Shown in pieces: positions 20,871 to 31,559 of a stretch of DNA of 64,000 bases. Both the position numbers and the translations under genes were made by a program. Below the pieces are notes generated by a model. It did no database searches, was not told where the DNA came from, and saw nothing but the letters and a program-made list of their open reading frames with translations. Source of the DNA: Streptococcus mutans. GTDB taxonomy: Bacteria > Bacillota > Bacilli > Lactobacillales > Streptococcaceae. The first letter of the stretch is position 1. Each line of letters opens with the position of its first letter. The stretch spans positions 1,302,001-1,366,000 of the forward strand of contig NZ_AP019720.1 in NCBI RefSeq assembly GCF_006739205.1, written 5' to 3'.

Positions 20871-21773
20871 TTAGTTTGCATATTTTAAACGCAGTATTCT
20901 TTCTTGATTTTTATCTAGCCGAAGTAAAATAACGACCTTATCAATACTCATATTACTTTCAAGCAAACGTTCTGCCGCCATCATTAAACCATTGTTAATC
21001 CCCAACTGTAAAATAGGATTAGTATAATCATTAGCGTCAAAAATAAATTTATGACTAGGTAGATCAAACAAAACTTTGACTGCACCGTAAAGCTGTTCAA
21101 AAGAATCAATCTGCAAATCAAAAACAGGCTTCGTTCCAGCTTTTAAACGACGGCCACGGTGATTAAACCACATAGAATGCCAGCCACTATCATGGGCTCC
21201 CTTGATGTCATTATCATAAGAATCTCCCACATACAAAGTGGTATCTGGATTCATTTCAAACTGCTCAGCAGCTAAATTAAAGATTTCCTTTTGAGGTTTT
21301 TGAAAACCTGTTGCCTGACTGACCAAGACACGCTTAGGATCAACATAATCATAAAGGCCTAACTTCTTAACTTTTTTTAATTGATGCTCAGTCGGCCCAT
21401 TTGTAATGACTCCCATGGGAATATTCTTTTCTTTAAGAAAATCCAAAGTCAAGCGCATCTCATCCAACATGCTAATCTGGTCAAGTTCTTTTTCATAGAT
21501 TTCTTGAAAATACTGACCTTCCTCTTCGCCAATCTGCCGATAATCAAAATCCAACAAGGTTTTTTGGCAGCGCCAGAAACGAAAATACTCAGTTGTCCAT
21601 TCATTAGCCATAACACGTGGAAAACCTGTATCAGAGTAGTGGCGGAAACGGATATAAGCCTGATTTATATTTGCCATATCAAAATCAGGGAAACACTTTC
21701 CCACGGCAATTCTGTATGGTGCCTGTTGATCATAGATCGTATCATCAACATCAAAAACAATCGCAGTAATCAT
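20871..21773 (-). CDS. HAD family hydrolase with C-terminal extension
   Basis: A 300-residue HAD phosphatase of the YjjG/PpaX type. Motif I FDVDDTIYD is at residues 8-16, motif II VITNGPTEHQ near 118, the lysine of motif III in GFQKPQKEIF, and motif IV GDSYDNDIKGA. About 70 residues follow the HAD fold (from FDLPSHKFIFDA to the end), ending in LDKNQERILRLKYAN; most family members stop near residue 230. The substrate is unknown, perhaps a nucleotide or sugar phosphate. It stands alone on the minus strand. Confidence 0.83.
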   Translation of the reverse strand: MITAIVFDVDDTIYDQQAPYRIAVGKCFPDFDMANINQAYIRFRHYSDTGFPRVMANEWTTEYFRFWRCQKTLLDFDYRQIGEEEGQYFQEIYEKELDQISMLDEMRLTLDFLKEKNIPMGVITNGPTEHQLKKVKKLGLYDYVDPKRVLVSQATGFQKPQKEIFNLAAEQFEMNPDTTLYVGDSYDNDIKGAHDSGWHSMWFNHRGRRLKAGTKPVFDLQIDSFEQLYGAVKVLFDLPSHKFIFDANDYTNPILQLGINNGLMMAAERLLESNMSIDKVVILLRLDKNQERILRLKYAN

Positions 21774-21949
21774 AAGTTTATCTTTCTAAATCTTAATCCT
21801 CAAAAATTATACTATTTTTTAGAGAATTTTCAAAGTTTTTCTAATTTCCTTACCATATTATCAAATTTCCCCTTTTATTAAAAACATTATTAACACTTTT
21901 TGGCTGCGGTCACAATCAATTATCTTAATTAATACCTGAAGATACTCAA

Positions 21950-21974
21950 AAAGGACTTAGTTTTCAAGTCCTTT
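21950..21974. terminator. Terminator after the LysM operon
   Basis: AAAGGACTT and AAGTCCTTT form a 9-bp stem with a 7-base loop and TTTTTG on the minus side. It lies 7 bases beyond the stop of the small membrane-anchored protein gene. Confidence 0.75.
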
Positions 21975-21980
21975 ATTTTT

Positions 21981-22463
21981 CTAATCAATTTGTTTAAAGT
22001 ACATTTTTTGTTTGACTTGTCCTTGACCAGCTTCAGAAATCTGATAAGTAAAACTATAAGAAATGAATCGCTTTCCATAGGCCAATATACTATTGTATTG
22101 CCATTGAGAAAGCTTTTTACCTTCCACTTTACCTAAGGTCATTTTATTGTCATTTGCTTTATACTTCCAAGACGCATTTTTACTTTGAGACTTATAGGTC
22201 TTATCAAACTGTTTCTCACTTTGAACAGCCTTCAAGGCAAGTGTCTTATCCTGTGTCACAATGACTTTATCACTAGTGCTAGAAAAGGCGACATACATCA
22301 CACGGTTATTTTCTTTGCCCTCAAAAACACTAGAATATTGATAAGCATGACCTGGAATCATTTTAGCAACATGATGGCTGGCATAGTAGTAAAAGCTACC
22401 TCCAGCAATGGCTAAGACAAGAAAGACTGCAATAATAATCTTTATTAATTTACGTTTTGTCAT
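21981..22463 (-). CDS. Membrane-anchored extracytoplasmic protein, 160 aa
   Basis: I do not recognise a named family. After a basic head (MTKRKLIK) comes one hydrophobic helix (IIIAVFLVLAIAGGSFYYYA, residues 9-28), then an extracytoplasmic domain rich in Lys and Tyr with beta-strand pattern (NRVMYVAFSSTSDKVIV, QWQYNSILAYGKRFISY). It could be an uncleaved anchor. The start follows GGAGGAAACG at good spacing, and the gene lies only 16 bp after the LysM protein gene, so they form one operon and probably act together at the wall. Confidence 0.72.
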   Translation of the reverse strand: MTKRKLIKIIIAVFLVLAIAGGSFYYYASHHVAKMIPGHAYQYSSVFEGKENNRVMYVAFSSTSDKVIVTQDKTLALKAVQSEKQFDKTYKSQSKNASWKYKANDNKMTLGKVEGKKLSQWQYNSILAYGKRFISYSFTYQISEAGQGQVKQKMYFKQID

Positions 22464-22479
22464 CGTTTCCTCCACTATT

Positions 22480-23664
22480 TTAATAATCAGAAGCAGCATC
22501 AATTGATTGTGTCGTTGCATTTGATGATTGGTTAGCATTTGAATCAGTTGATTGTTCACTGGATATTGTTGAATCACTGTTCTTATCATTATCGCTGTCT
22601 GGACTATCTGTAGCTACTCCGTTTTTGTCTTTTGATGAACTCTCTGTCGTTGATGTTTCAGATTTGTTATAAACTTTTAAGTTAAAGAGGAGGCTTGTGT
22701 TATTTTCTTTTTCAACATCTAATTGAACGGCTTGAGCATCTATTAATTCTGTTAGATAATCATCTTTTATTAATTGATTGTAAATTTTTTTAGCAACTTC
22801 TTTAGCGGATTTTTCAGTATAAGTGACATTGTCTAACTGCACCTGTTGCTGTTGGTCATACAGGACTTTTTCTTCTAAATCTTCTGTTTTAGCGGTGATT
22901 GCTTCAGCATCTGCTGGATCATGTGAGAGAAAAGTAATCTTACCTTCTTCAACTTTTTTATGAATAAGTTTATTAATCTCTTTTTGAACAACATCTTGGT
23001 AGGTATCTTCGTCTAATGCTTTTTCTTCAGTGTTTACTGATTTTTTATTCGAAGAAGCTTTGCTATTGTCTTCAGTCTTTTTCTTAGCAAATGATGAATC
23101 ATCTTTAGAAGTTGCTGAATCTTTCTGAGAATCACTATTTTCATTATTGTCAACAGAATAATTATGTTTGATATGATTATCAGCATAATAAGAAGTATTA
23201 TTGATAATCACAACGCTATTATCATCTCCATAAAAATAATTAATATTAATTGAAGTATGAGCACAATAATAACCTGTACCTTTATAAGTATAACTTGTAG
23301 GAACTTTACCATCACGGTTAAGGATTAAAATATCTCCTGCATAGATCAAATCCACATTGGTAATATTATTATCATAGGCCAGTTTTTTAATAGAGATACC
23401 TGTTGCTTGTGAAATTCCCCAAAGAGTATCACCCCACTGTATAATATAACGTTCACCATTTAAATGATTGACATTGATGTTTTGAGATGAGATGTTGTGG
23501 TTGATTTGCTCTGGAGTATTAGCTACCCAATTGGTGATATCAGCACGTTGAGCGTTAGTTTGATCGGCATAAAAGTTATTGGCTACTGCTCTTGTTTGCA
23601 CTACTATTGGTACCATAAGAGCACCCAACATGACAACACTTGTCCAAAGATGTTTTTTCTTCAT
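22480..23664 (-). CDS. Secreted LysM-domain protein
   Basis: A 394-residue exported protein. A signal peptide (MKKKHLWTSVVMLGALMVPI onward, cleavage probably after TRAVA) is followed by a single LysM (YIIQWGDTLWGISQATGISI to GDILIL, about residues 77-120) for peptidoglycan binding. A charged low-complexity linker and an alpha-helical middle (DTYQDVVQKEINKLIHKK) follow, then a Ser/Asp/Asn-rich tail. No LPXTG anchor or catalytic wall-hydrolase domain is visible. The start at 23664 follows AGGAGG with 7-base spacing. A consensus promoter lies 120 bases upstream. Confidence 0.85.
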   Translation of the reverse strand: MKKKHLWTSVVMLGALMVPIVVQTRAVANNFYADQTNAQRADITNWVANTPEQINHNISSQNINVNHLNGERYIIQWGDTLWGISQATGISIKKLAYDNNITNVDLIYAGDILILNRDGKVPTSYTYKGTGYYCAHTSININYFYGDDNSVVIINNTSYYADNHIKHNYSVDNNENSDSQKDSATSKDDSSFAKKKTEDNSKASSNKKSVNTEEKALDEDTYQDVVQKEINKLIHKKVEEGKITFLSHDPADAEAITAKTEDLEEKVLYDQQQQVQLDNVTYTEKSAKEVAKKIYNQLIKDDYLTELIDAQAVQLDVEKENNTSLLFNLKVYNKSETSTTESSSKDKNGVATDSPDSDNDKNSDSTISSEQSTDSNANQSSNATTQSIDAASDY

Positions 23665-23785
23665 CAATAATCCTCCTAAAATTACCATCAGTTACTTTTC
23701 ATCTTAGCATTAATATTTTTACTAAAATTAAAAAATTGGCAATAATTAATATAAGGTTTCGTAAATATTACAATTCTTTTACTTA

Positions 23786-23815
23786 ATTATACGATTTCTA
23801 TGCTCTTATTGTCAA
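23786..23815 (-). promoter_or_regulatory. Consensus promoter of the LysM operon
   Basis: On the minus strand TTGACA (23810-23815) and TATAAT (23786-23791) are separated by 18 bp, both perfect hexamers. The 5' leader is about 115 bases. Confidence 0.75.
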
Positions 23816-24134
23816 CTGATTTTTTATTCTTTATACATTTTAACGCTCTTTGTTTAAATAAAATGTTTGTCAACCACCATATTTTTAATAATCATTAATC
23901 ATGATTCATGGTTTAGCTCAAGTTCACTACAGTTACATGTTCTCATGATCCATTAAAGGACTTTTAACATGACAAAATAACAGTAAAACATGTGACGCGA
24001 AAACCTTTTATAACAATAACTTTTAATTAGAATAGATAGTATTCTTTTGAAGACGAAGACAACTAATACCAATTTTCATCTGTAATAAAGCGTTTTTAGT
24101 AGATTTTCCTATATCACATGTCTTTATTTTATGA
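23816..24134. other. Intergenic region between the LysM gene and lysS
   Basis: No gene seen. It contains AT-rich DNA, an inverted copy of ACAAAGAGCGTTAA that also occurs near 650, and short CATG-containing palindromes (for example AATCATGATT near 23898). No T-box motif was found upstream of lysS. Confidence 0.4.
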
Positions 24135-24140
24135 TAAAAT
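24135..24140 (+). promoter_or_regulatory. -10 box for lysS
   Basis: TGATAAAAT gives a TGn-extended -10 (TAAAAT at 24135-24140), 28 bases before the lysS start; no clear -35. Confidence 0.45.
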
Positions 24141-24146
24141 AGATAG

Positions 24147-25658
<1,512 letters not shown>

Positions 25659-25698
25659 GAACAGCATAGAAAATGGCAAACTTATAGATCGTTATTAG

Positions 25699-25724
25699 CT
25701 CCTATTGGAATTATCCAATAGGAG
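25699..25724 (+). terminator. Terminator after lysS
   Basis: A perfect 11-bp stem, CTCCTATTGGA with TCCAATAGGAG, has an ATTA loop and is followed by TCGTTTTATT. Confidence 0.9.
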
Positions 25725-26002
25725 TCGTTTTATTCTTTAATATGTTCTTCAACTATGTTTTTATCAACTTAATACTCAGTTAAAATCAAAATCTGATTTT
25801 ATTTCTTTTGCTTTCTTACTATAATGTAGTTAAAAAGGTAGAAGTAATCTCATTTTCGAGTTCTACTCTTTCTTGGCAAGCCAAAGTTTCGCCGACCCCT
25901 GATGACAGCGCCAACTGTTTTGGAATGCAAACAAACTTATTTTTCAGATATTGAATTTTAGTAAATATAAAGTCTATATGCTTCAAATTTTAAATCTAAG
26001 AA
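25725..26002. other. Intergenic region between lysS and gbpD
   Basis: No gene seen. It includes an AT-rich part, then GAGTTCTACTC near 25859 and the mixed-composition stretch CAAGCCAAAGTTTCGCCGAC, which is GC-richer than its surroundings and unexplained. Confidence 0.3.
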
Positions 26003-26033
26003 AAAACGCTAGAACAAGTTATTCTAGCGTTTT
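26003..26033. terminator. Bidirectional terminator at the gbpD end
   Basis: AAAACGCTAGAA and TTCTAGCGTTTT pair perfectly over 12 bp with a 7-base loop and A/T flanks on both sides. Confidence 0.88.
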
Positions 26034-26042
26034 CGTTTATTA

Positions 26043-28223
26043 TTACCTTCTTCGCTGACCGTTTAGCCAATCAAAGACATTACTATAAGTTCTGCCATTG
26101 ACAGTAGCCTTAGCATCACCACCATAGGTTGGATTGGTCGCAACCATGCCAGAAAGTCCAGACCAATTTTTAGCATTATCAGTATTTTGAGTGCCAGTTA
26201 CTTGATCATTCAAGAAATAAACCCAAGACCAGTGACCGTTATAAGTGACTCCAGAGTGATGTTTGCCAACATTAGTTTCATAATAGGAAAGCCATTTATT
26301 TTGTGCGCCAGCTTGAAGTAACTCTTTATAGAATGGTAGAACACTACTATCTGCAGATATTGTTTTATCAGTTCGTGTATGAATCAACCACATTGGTTGA
26401 CCTTTCAGAGCTTTCAAAGCAGCAGCGGTAATCTGATTATCTGTTAATTGATTACTATAGGAAGCAGCAATAGGAACTAAGGCTGCAAAATAGTTAGGAT
26501 AAGCGACTCCCATATCCAGAGTCATACCGCCACCATTAGAAACACCTGCCAAATAAATGCGTCGGCTATCGATGTCTGGATGGCTTGCTACATAGGCTTT
26601 AATGAGCGCCATTAAGCTAGCTGTTTGATTTTGAGACCAAGGAATTGAACTTTGAGGAACTAGCACATAGGCTCCCTTTTGACCACCACTACCTGTAGAA
26701 GTGAAATGGCTTTGAATAGGATCTTCCGTTAAACGAGCCACATTGCTGGCTAGAAGCGGAATATTAATATCAGTGCCTACTTCTCCTATACCATGCAACC
26801 AGACAATCAATGGATTCTTCTCACCGCCAATAGCTGCTTCTGGTTGATAGGCGGCATAATTAAAATTACCATAACTACCACGTTCTGAGAAACGATCCGT
26901 TGTAGGCAAGAAACGATTATTGATAGCATCTTGCTCTGAACTGATAATTTGACTGCTATTAGAACCATCTGCTTGCACCTGCAAATTATCTACTTTGACA
27001 GTATAACTGTTGACCCAGTTATTACGAAAGGCTGCTGAGTCAAAAATAAAAGGTGATGCATTTCGGCTGCTATCATTTGGATCATAAGGAATATCTAATT
27101 CAAGTGTCACATAATGGCTACTATCAAAGTAAACCACATGTCCTGAAGCATTAGAGACATAAGAATTAAGAATTTTTCTTTGAACTCCAGCAGTTGTTAC
27201 CATTGCACCAGCATGAACAACAGCAGGAGTTACCTTATGATTGAACTCAAGAATAATCTTTGAAACAGAAGGACCAAATTCATAACTATCAACTACAAGA
27301 CTGGTCTTAACAACCTCAATTTTGTCAATCGCCCTTGCATTTCCATCATTATCAAATTGGTAGTTAACACCATTAATGGTTCGGCTTGTCTTTCTCAGTA
27401 AATCTCCAGAATTTTTATCATAATAACGCAAAGATCCATCTTCTTCAACAAAATTCCCTTTAACCTGACTACCATCCGAATTAAAATACAGAGACTGACC
27501 ATTGACAGTAATACTACCGGTGACAGGGACACCATCATTATTAAGATAATACCAATTGCCTTGATCATTGACAAAGCGATTGGTCCACATCTCACCACTA
27601 TCTCTATCATAATAATGTTTATTTCCATCCGAATCTTGAGCAAAAGCACCTTTAACTTGCTTACCATCTTGAGCAAAATACATAGTCTTGCCACCAATCG
27701 TATGACTGCCTGTAACATTTCTACCATCAGCACCAAGGTAATACCAATTACCATTACCATCATTAACAAAGGTATTAATCGAATGTGATGGGGTCTTCTC
27801 TGCTTCAGTAGTCATTTTAACATGAGCAGATTGTTGTTTAAAGCTGTTTTGCGGTAAATCAGTTTGTTCATCTGTTTTTGTTTGCTGACTATCTGAAGAT
27901 ATTTCATTAACAGTATTTTGTTTGTCAGACTGACTCATATTATTAGCTGAATTCATTGAAGGGGCATCAGTTGCAACACTTCCTGTTTTTTCTTGAGGAT
28001 CCTTGTTTGCACTATCCGTTTTTGCTTCCACCTGATTTGAAGTCTGATTCTCCACTTTTTGGGAACTAGCGTTAATCTTACTTGTTTGCCTTTGTTCAGT
28101 TATCACTGTCTCGTCAGCTTCTGCAGTCTTTGTTACAGCAAATAAGAAAGCTATGATCGCAACTGAAACTAAACCAAATTTTAGTTTACGTAAACTAAAG
28201 TGTTTTTGCTTTTCAAATATCAT
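26043..28223 (-). CDS. gbpD: Glucan-binding protein D with esterase/lipase domain
   Basis: A 726-residue secreted protein. The YSIRK-like signal (FSLRKLKFGLVSVAIIAFLF) ends near residue 36. A Ser/Thr/Gln-rich linker reaches about residue 150. Tandem glucan-binding repeats of the GNWYYLGADG / GKTMYFAQDGKQVKG kind span about 152-300, as in glucosyltransferases. A beta domain precedes a C-terminal alpha/beta hydrolase: IVWLHGIGE oxyanion region, nucleophile S562 in GVSNGGG, D619 in RTDK and H664 in NGHWSW. GbpD of S. mutans is known to bind glucan and to show lipase activity. There is no LPXTG motif, so it is probably held by glucan or released. Confidence 0.93.
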   Translation of the reverse strand: MIFEKQKHFSLRKLKFGLVSVAIIAFLFAVTKTAEADETVITEQRQTSKINASSQKVENQTSNQVEAKTDSANKDPQEKTGSVATDAPSMNSANNMSQSDKQNTVNEISSDSQQTKTDEQTDLPQNSFKQQSAHVKMTTEAEKTPSHSINTFVNDGNGNWYYLGADGRNVTGSHTIGGKTMYFAQDGKQVKGAFAQDSDGNKHYYDRDSGEMWTNRFVNDQGNWYYLNNDGVPVTGSITVNGQSLYFNSDGSQVKGNFVEEDGSLRYYDKNSGDLLRKTSRTINGVNYQFDNDGNARAIDKIEVVKTSLVVDSYEFGPSVSKIILEFNHKVTPAVVHAGAMVTTAGVQRKILNSYVSNASGHVVYFDSSHYVTLELDIPYDPNDSSRNASPFIFDSAAFRNNWVNSYTVKVDNLQVQADGSNSSQIISSEQDAINNRFLPTTDRFSERGSYGNFNYAAYQPEAAIGGEKNPLIVWLHGIGEVGTDINIPLLASNVARLTEDPIQSHFTSTGSGGQKGAYVLVPQSSIPWSQNQTASLMALIKAYVASHPDIDSRRIYLAGVSNGGGMTLDMGVAYPNYFAALVPIAASYSNQLTDNQITAAALKALKGQPMWLIHTRTDKTISADSSVLPFYKELLQAGAQNKWLSYYETNVGKHHSGVTYNGHWSWVYFLNDQVTGTQNTDNAKNWSGLSGMVATNPTYGGDAKATVNGRTYSNVFDWLNGQRRR

Positions 28224-28606
28224 AAGGAGCTCTTTCTATATTATCATTATTTTAATCAAGTTTAACACTTTATAAAATGAAATACTATGGAAGTTCCAGC
28301 ATTGTAATCTAAAAACAATAGCAATGTTAGAATTGTTAAAAATTAAGTTAACAAAAATTAACGTATTTATGGATAAGATAACTTATTAATTTATTAAAAA
28401 TTCAATATTAGAATATAGATAAATCTCTTTTTTCAATAAAGTTTTTTAAGTTCTGCAAATTTTAAAACTAACTCTTTTATTGGCAAACGAAGAGCAAGAT
28501 CCAAACGAGTCTTTCCGTCATGATAAAAAAGAGGACTTTGTCTTCAATCTGAATCTATTTTTTTGAATACAGTAATCTTGATAATATATTTTTCAGTCCA
28601 TTATGC

Positions 28607-28612
28607 TATAAT
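28607..28612 (+). promoter_or_regulatory. Extended -10 promoter for the small membrane ORF
   Basis: TGCTATAAT gives a TGn-extended consensus -10 about 52 bases before the ORF at 28664. The gap could hold a short leader. Confidence 0.5.
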
Positions 28613-28663
28613 AACAATAATTACAGTTCAGAAAAATCAACTGCTAATGAAAGCATAATCAAC

Positions 28664-28798
28664 ATGAAACGATACTATATTTCTTACCTATCAGCTGCTA
28701 TTTTTATTGTCTATGGTCTCTTTTCTTCAAAATTAATTTTCGCAGCACTGGGACTTGTTTTTCTACTTATCGGTCTCAGGGACAGTCGTTCCAAATGA
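28664..28798 (+). CDS. Small two-helix membrane protein, 44 aa
   Basis: Reading from ATG 28664 gives a 44-residue product. MKRYYISYLSAAIFIVYGLF is a first hydrophobic segment, LIFAALGLVFLLIGL a second, with a charged tail DSRSK. The pattern is a tight transmembrane hairpin with positive ends on both termini. The upstream extended -10 and codon pattern support expression, but the ribosome binding site is weak (AATGAAAG). Function is unknown. It lies alone between gbpD and mntH and is short enough to be missed by automated gene calling. Confidence 0.6.
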   Translation: MKRYYISYLSAAIFIVYGLFSSKLIFAALGLVFLLIGLRDSRSK

Positions 28799-28875
28799 TT
28801 TAAAGGATACCTAACTAATATCATTACTGATAAAGTAAGGTTAAATCAAAAAGAGGATGAAGAGCTTTAATCCAA

Positions 28876-29254
28876 CAGTTTTACTTTCTTCTTACTTATT
28901 TTTGATGGAGCACTTCATCATCTTGACAAAAATATGTTCAAGCATTATTATCAATAATTCATAACCTTTACTTGCTTTGATTTCTTCACAGACTTCTAAC
29001 AGTCATTTCATCATTTTAAAATTTTCATTTGATTCAATGAGATGATAACCGTTTTCTGCTAATATACATGCTCCTTTTAGCATACAAACTCAAATCAAGA
29101 ACTTGAGGAATTAACTGTAAATTCAAGTATTTTTCTTTTCGCAATCTGATTGCTTAGATATCTCTGATTAATTTTCCATAATCTCTATTGTGTTTTATAC
29201 TGTCAGTAATTCTTACAAACTCTTTATATTCAGTAATAATAGGTACACCTTTTT
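28876..29254 (-). pseudogene. Decayed coding region of unknown family
   Basis: Minus-strand translation from about 29254 gives ITEYKEFVRITDSIKHNRDY and GKLIRDI, then a stop, then in the same frame RKEKYLNLQLIPQVLDLSLY and AKR. A frameshift near 29066 leads to CILAENGYHLIESNENFKMM and K, another stop, and LLEVCEEIKASKGYELLIIM. The long, compatible helical stretches in one orientation suggest a former helical protein, possibly a regulator. I do not recognise the family. Confidence 0.4.
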
Positions 29255-29290
29255 TAATTTTTAAGCATACTTAACATATGCTGTTTTTTA

Positions 29291-29299
29291 TGCTATAAT
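29291..29299 (+). promoter_or_regulatory. Extended -10 promoter for the NRAMP gene
   Basis: TGCTATAAT lies 39 bases before the transporter start. The nine bases are identical to those of the small-ORF promoter at 28604-28612. Confidence 0.55.
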
Positions 29300-29337
29300 G
29301 CAATTAACCCAATTATATTAGAAAAGAGATTTTCAAA

Positions 29338-30678
29338 ATGAAAACTCATCCAAAAAAGCAATCACTCAGCGAGGTCAATCAGAGCGTTCGTGTTCCTAAA
29401 AATGCCTCTTTTTTAACAACTTTAAGAGCTTTTTTAGGACCCGGAGCACTAGTTGCCGTTGGTTATATGGATCCGGGAAATTGGATTACCAGCGTTGTTG
29501 GCGGAGCAAGTTATAAATACTTGCTGTTATCAGTTGTTTTGCTGTCTTCACTTATTGCCATGCAGCTACAGCAAATGGCTGGTAAACTGGGCATTGTCTC
29601 GCGACAAGATTTAGCGCAGGCAACCGCCTCCCATCTTCCTAAGAGATTGCGTTATCTTTTGTTTATTGTTATTGAATTGGCTCTTATGGCAACAGATTTA
29701 GCCGAAGTTATTGGCTCAGGGATTGCCTTACACCTCCTGTTTGGTTGGCCTTTGCTTTTTTCGATCTTTATTACCATTTTAGATGTTTTCTTACTTCTAT
29801 CTATTATGAAACTTGGATTTAGAAAAATTGAGGCCATCGTTTCAACCCTTATTTTAACCATTCTAGTTATTTTTGTTTACTTAGTTGTTATTTCTCACCC
29901 GAGTTTTTCAGGTATTATTAAGGGTTATATTCCTCAGTTTGCTATTTTTGATTCAGCACAAGCAGCTACTAACAGTAGGTTGACCTTAGCACTTGGTATC
30001 ATTGGCGCAACTGTAATGCCTCACAATTTATACCTGCACTCATCTATCTCTCAGACACGTCAAGTTGATTATAAGCAAAAATCTTCTATTGCTCAGGCCG
30101 TTAAATTCATGACTTGGGATTCCAATCTTCAATTAAGTCTCGCCTTTATTGTTAATTCTCTGCTTTTAATTCTTGGAGCCTCGCTTTTTTATGGACATGC
30201 CAGTGAAATCAGTGCCTTTTCACAAATGTATAATGCTTTAGCCAATAATCACATTGCTGGAGCAGTTGCCAGTTCTTTTCTTTCAACTCTTTTTGCCATC
30301 GCTCTTTTAGCTAGTGGACAAAATTCAACCATTACTGGTACATTAACTGGACAAATTGTTATGGAAGGGTTCTTACATCTCAAAATGCCTCAATGGCTCA
30401 TTCGCTTAGTAACACGTCTCTTGGCCTTATTACCTGTTTTGATAGCAGCTATTCTTTATGGCAGTCAGGAAAAGATTTTGGATCAGCTGATCGTCTATTC
30501 ACAGGTTTTCCTGTCAGTTGCTTTGCCATTTTCTATCTTTCCACTGGTTTATTTTACATCACAAAAGAAAATCATGGGAGAATTTGTTAATGCTAAGTGG
30601 AATACTTATCTAGCTTATGGAGTTGCCACTGTATTAACAATCCTCAACTTGCAATTAATCATCAATACCATTTTTTAA
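29338..30678 (+). CDS. mntH: NRAMP family Mn2+/divalent metal transporter
   Basis: A 446-residue, 11-helix proton-coupled divalent-metal importer. The metal site in helix 1 is present ([18 protein letters not shown], with the Asp and Asn of DPGN), as is the helix 6 motif in [13 protein letters not shown] (usual MPHN). The N-terminus has a short cytosolic tail. Family knowledge indicates Mn2+ uptake, important for oxidative stress defence in streptococci that lack catalase. An extended -10 promoter precedes it; no regulatory box for SloR was identified with confidence. Confidence 0.93.
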   Translation: MKTHPKKQSLSEVNQSVRVPKNASFLTTLRAFLGPGALVAVGYMDPGNWITSVVGGASYKYLLLSVVLLSSLIAMQLQQMAGKLGIVSRQDLAQATASHLPKRLRYLLFIVIELALMATDLAEVIGSGIALHLLFGWPLLFSIFITILDVFLLLSIMKLGFRKIEAIVSTLILTILVIFVYLVVISHPSFSGIIKGYIPQFAIFDSAQAATNSRLTLALGIIGATVMPHNLYLHSSISQTRQVDYKQKSSIAQAVKFMTWDSNLQLSLAFIVNSLLLILGASLFYGHASEISAFSQMYNALANNHIAGAVASSFLSTLFAIALLASGQNSTITGTLTGQIVMEGFLHLKMPQWLIRLVTRLLALLPVLIAAILYGSQEKILDQLIVYSQVFLSVALPFSIFPLVYFTSQKKIMGEFVNAKWNTYLAYGVATVLTILNLQLIINTIF

Positions 30679-30867
30679 TAGTATGCTTTGATGAATCAAT
30701 GTCAATTGCAGTAAGTTCATCTATGAAGGATATATTATAGTTTTAATTGAATGGATGAAAAAAGCCCTATCAACCTTACAGTGAACTTACTTTCCCACTA
30801 CAGATATTTAGAGCCTGTTTTTGTATGCTTACGATTGTATAACAATAGCAATCATGGATGTTTGCAA

Positions 30868-31080
30868 CTATTTTTTAAATTCATTGACTAAGACATCAAA
30901 TTCTTCATTCGTCAGTGTAATACCCTTACCCATTTTGGTATGGTCGGGGCTCCAAGAGCGAATATCATATTTTGCTGGAGCGCCATTAAAACTAACGCGA
31001 TTAAGTTCTTTAGTCCAACCCTTATCGTTTTCGGATAAGACCAAAAGTTTTTCTTCAATTTCAAATGTAAATTCTGCCAT
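30868..31080 (-). CDS. YdbC/PC4-like ssDNA-binding protein
   Basis: A 70-residue protein of the PC4/YdbC family. The pattern WTKELNRVSFNGAPAKYDIR, then RSWSPDHTKMGKGITLTNEE, is typical: a four-stranded sheet with a C-terminal helix that binds single-stranded DNA. The lactococcal homologue YdbC has a known PC4-like structure. A strong ribosome site (AGGAGGGA) precedes the ATG. It probably acts in transcription or DNA maintenance. Confidence 0.85.
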   Translation of the reverse strand: MAEFTFEIEEKLLVLSENDKGWTKELNRVSFNGAPAKYDIRSWSPDHTKMGKGITLTNEEFDVLVNEFKK

Positions 31081-31213
31081 ATAAATCCCTCCTATTTATC
31101 TATTCGTAAAAAAATTTTAGAATTTATCGTTTTGCTTACAATTTTTAATTAGCTATTTCAATTTAATCTAAAATAAGGTATAATCATTCTAACAATTTTT
31201 TAGAGAAAATGCC

Positions 31214-31531
31214 ATGAAAAAATTTCTACGAACTATTTTTGAGCATATTAGGGAATTTGTCGAACCAAGTAAAAAATCTCCTGATATTGTTTTAAAAACG
31301 AATCAATTATTACACACTATTTTACAAGCACAGAAAGAGCACGAAGCTGTCCATGTTATCTATTTAGACAAAAGTTTTACAGGTGATATTGTCAAATATG
31401 ATAAAGAGGCTAATAAACTCATTTTAAAGAACTTTCAAAAGAATATGTCAGCTATTATTAGTATCTCAGATATTAAGCGTTTAACTCTTGTCCCTAAGAC
31501 CGTTCGTGATTCACAAAGATTAGAAAAGTAA
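31214..31531 (+). CDS. Conserved streptococcal protein, 105 aa
   Basis: I do not recognise a characterised family. The first 45 residues are helical (MKKFLRTIFEHIREFVEPSK, then TNQLLHTILQAQKEH); the second half is a small beta barrel (VIYLDKSFTGDIVKYDKEA, LILKNFQKNMSAIISISDIK), reminiscent of YolD-like or SH3-like folds. Cytosolic by appearance. It has its own promoter region and ends in a shared terminator with ahpF, from which it is convergent. Confidence 0.65.
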   Translation: MKKFLRTIFEHIREFVEPSKKSPDIVLKTNQLLHTILQAQKEHEAVHVIYLDKSFTGDIVKYDKEANKLILKNFQKNMSAIISISDIKRLTLVPKTVRDSQRLEK

Positions 31532-31559
31532 AAACAAAGGATAATAAGTCCTTTGTTTT
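31531..31559. terminator. Shared terminator between convergent genes
   Basis: AAAACAAAGGA and TCCTTTGTTTT form an 11-bp stem with a 7-base loop, overlapping the final bases of ahpF (stop at 31558) and the preceding stop. Confidence 0.85.
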
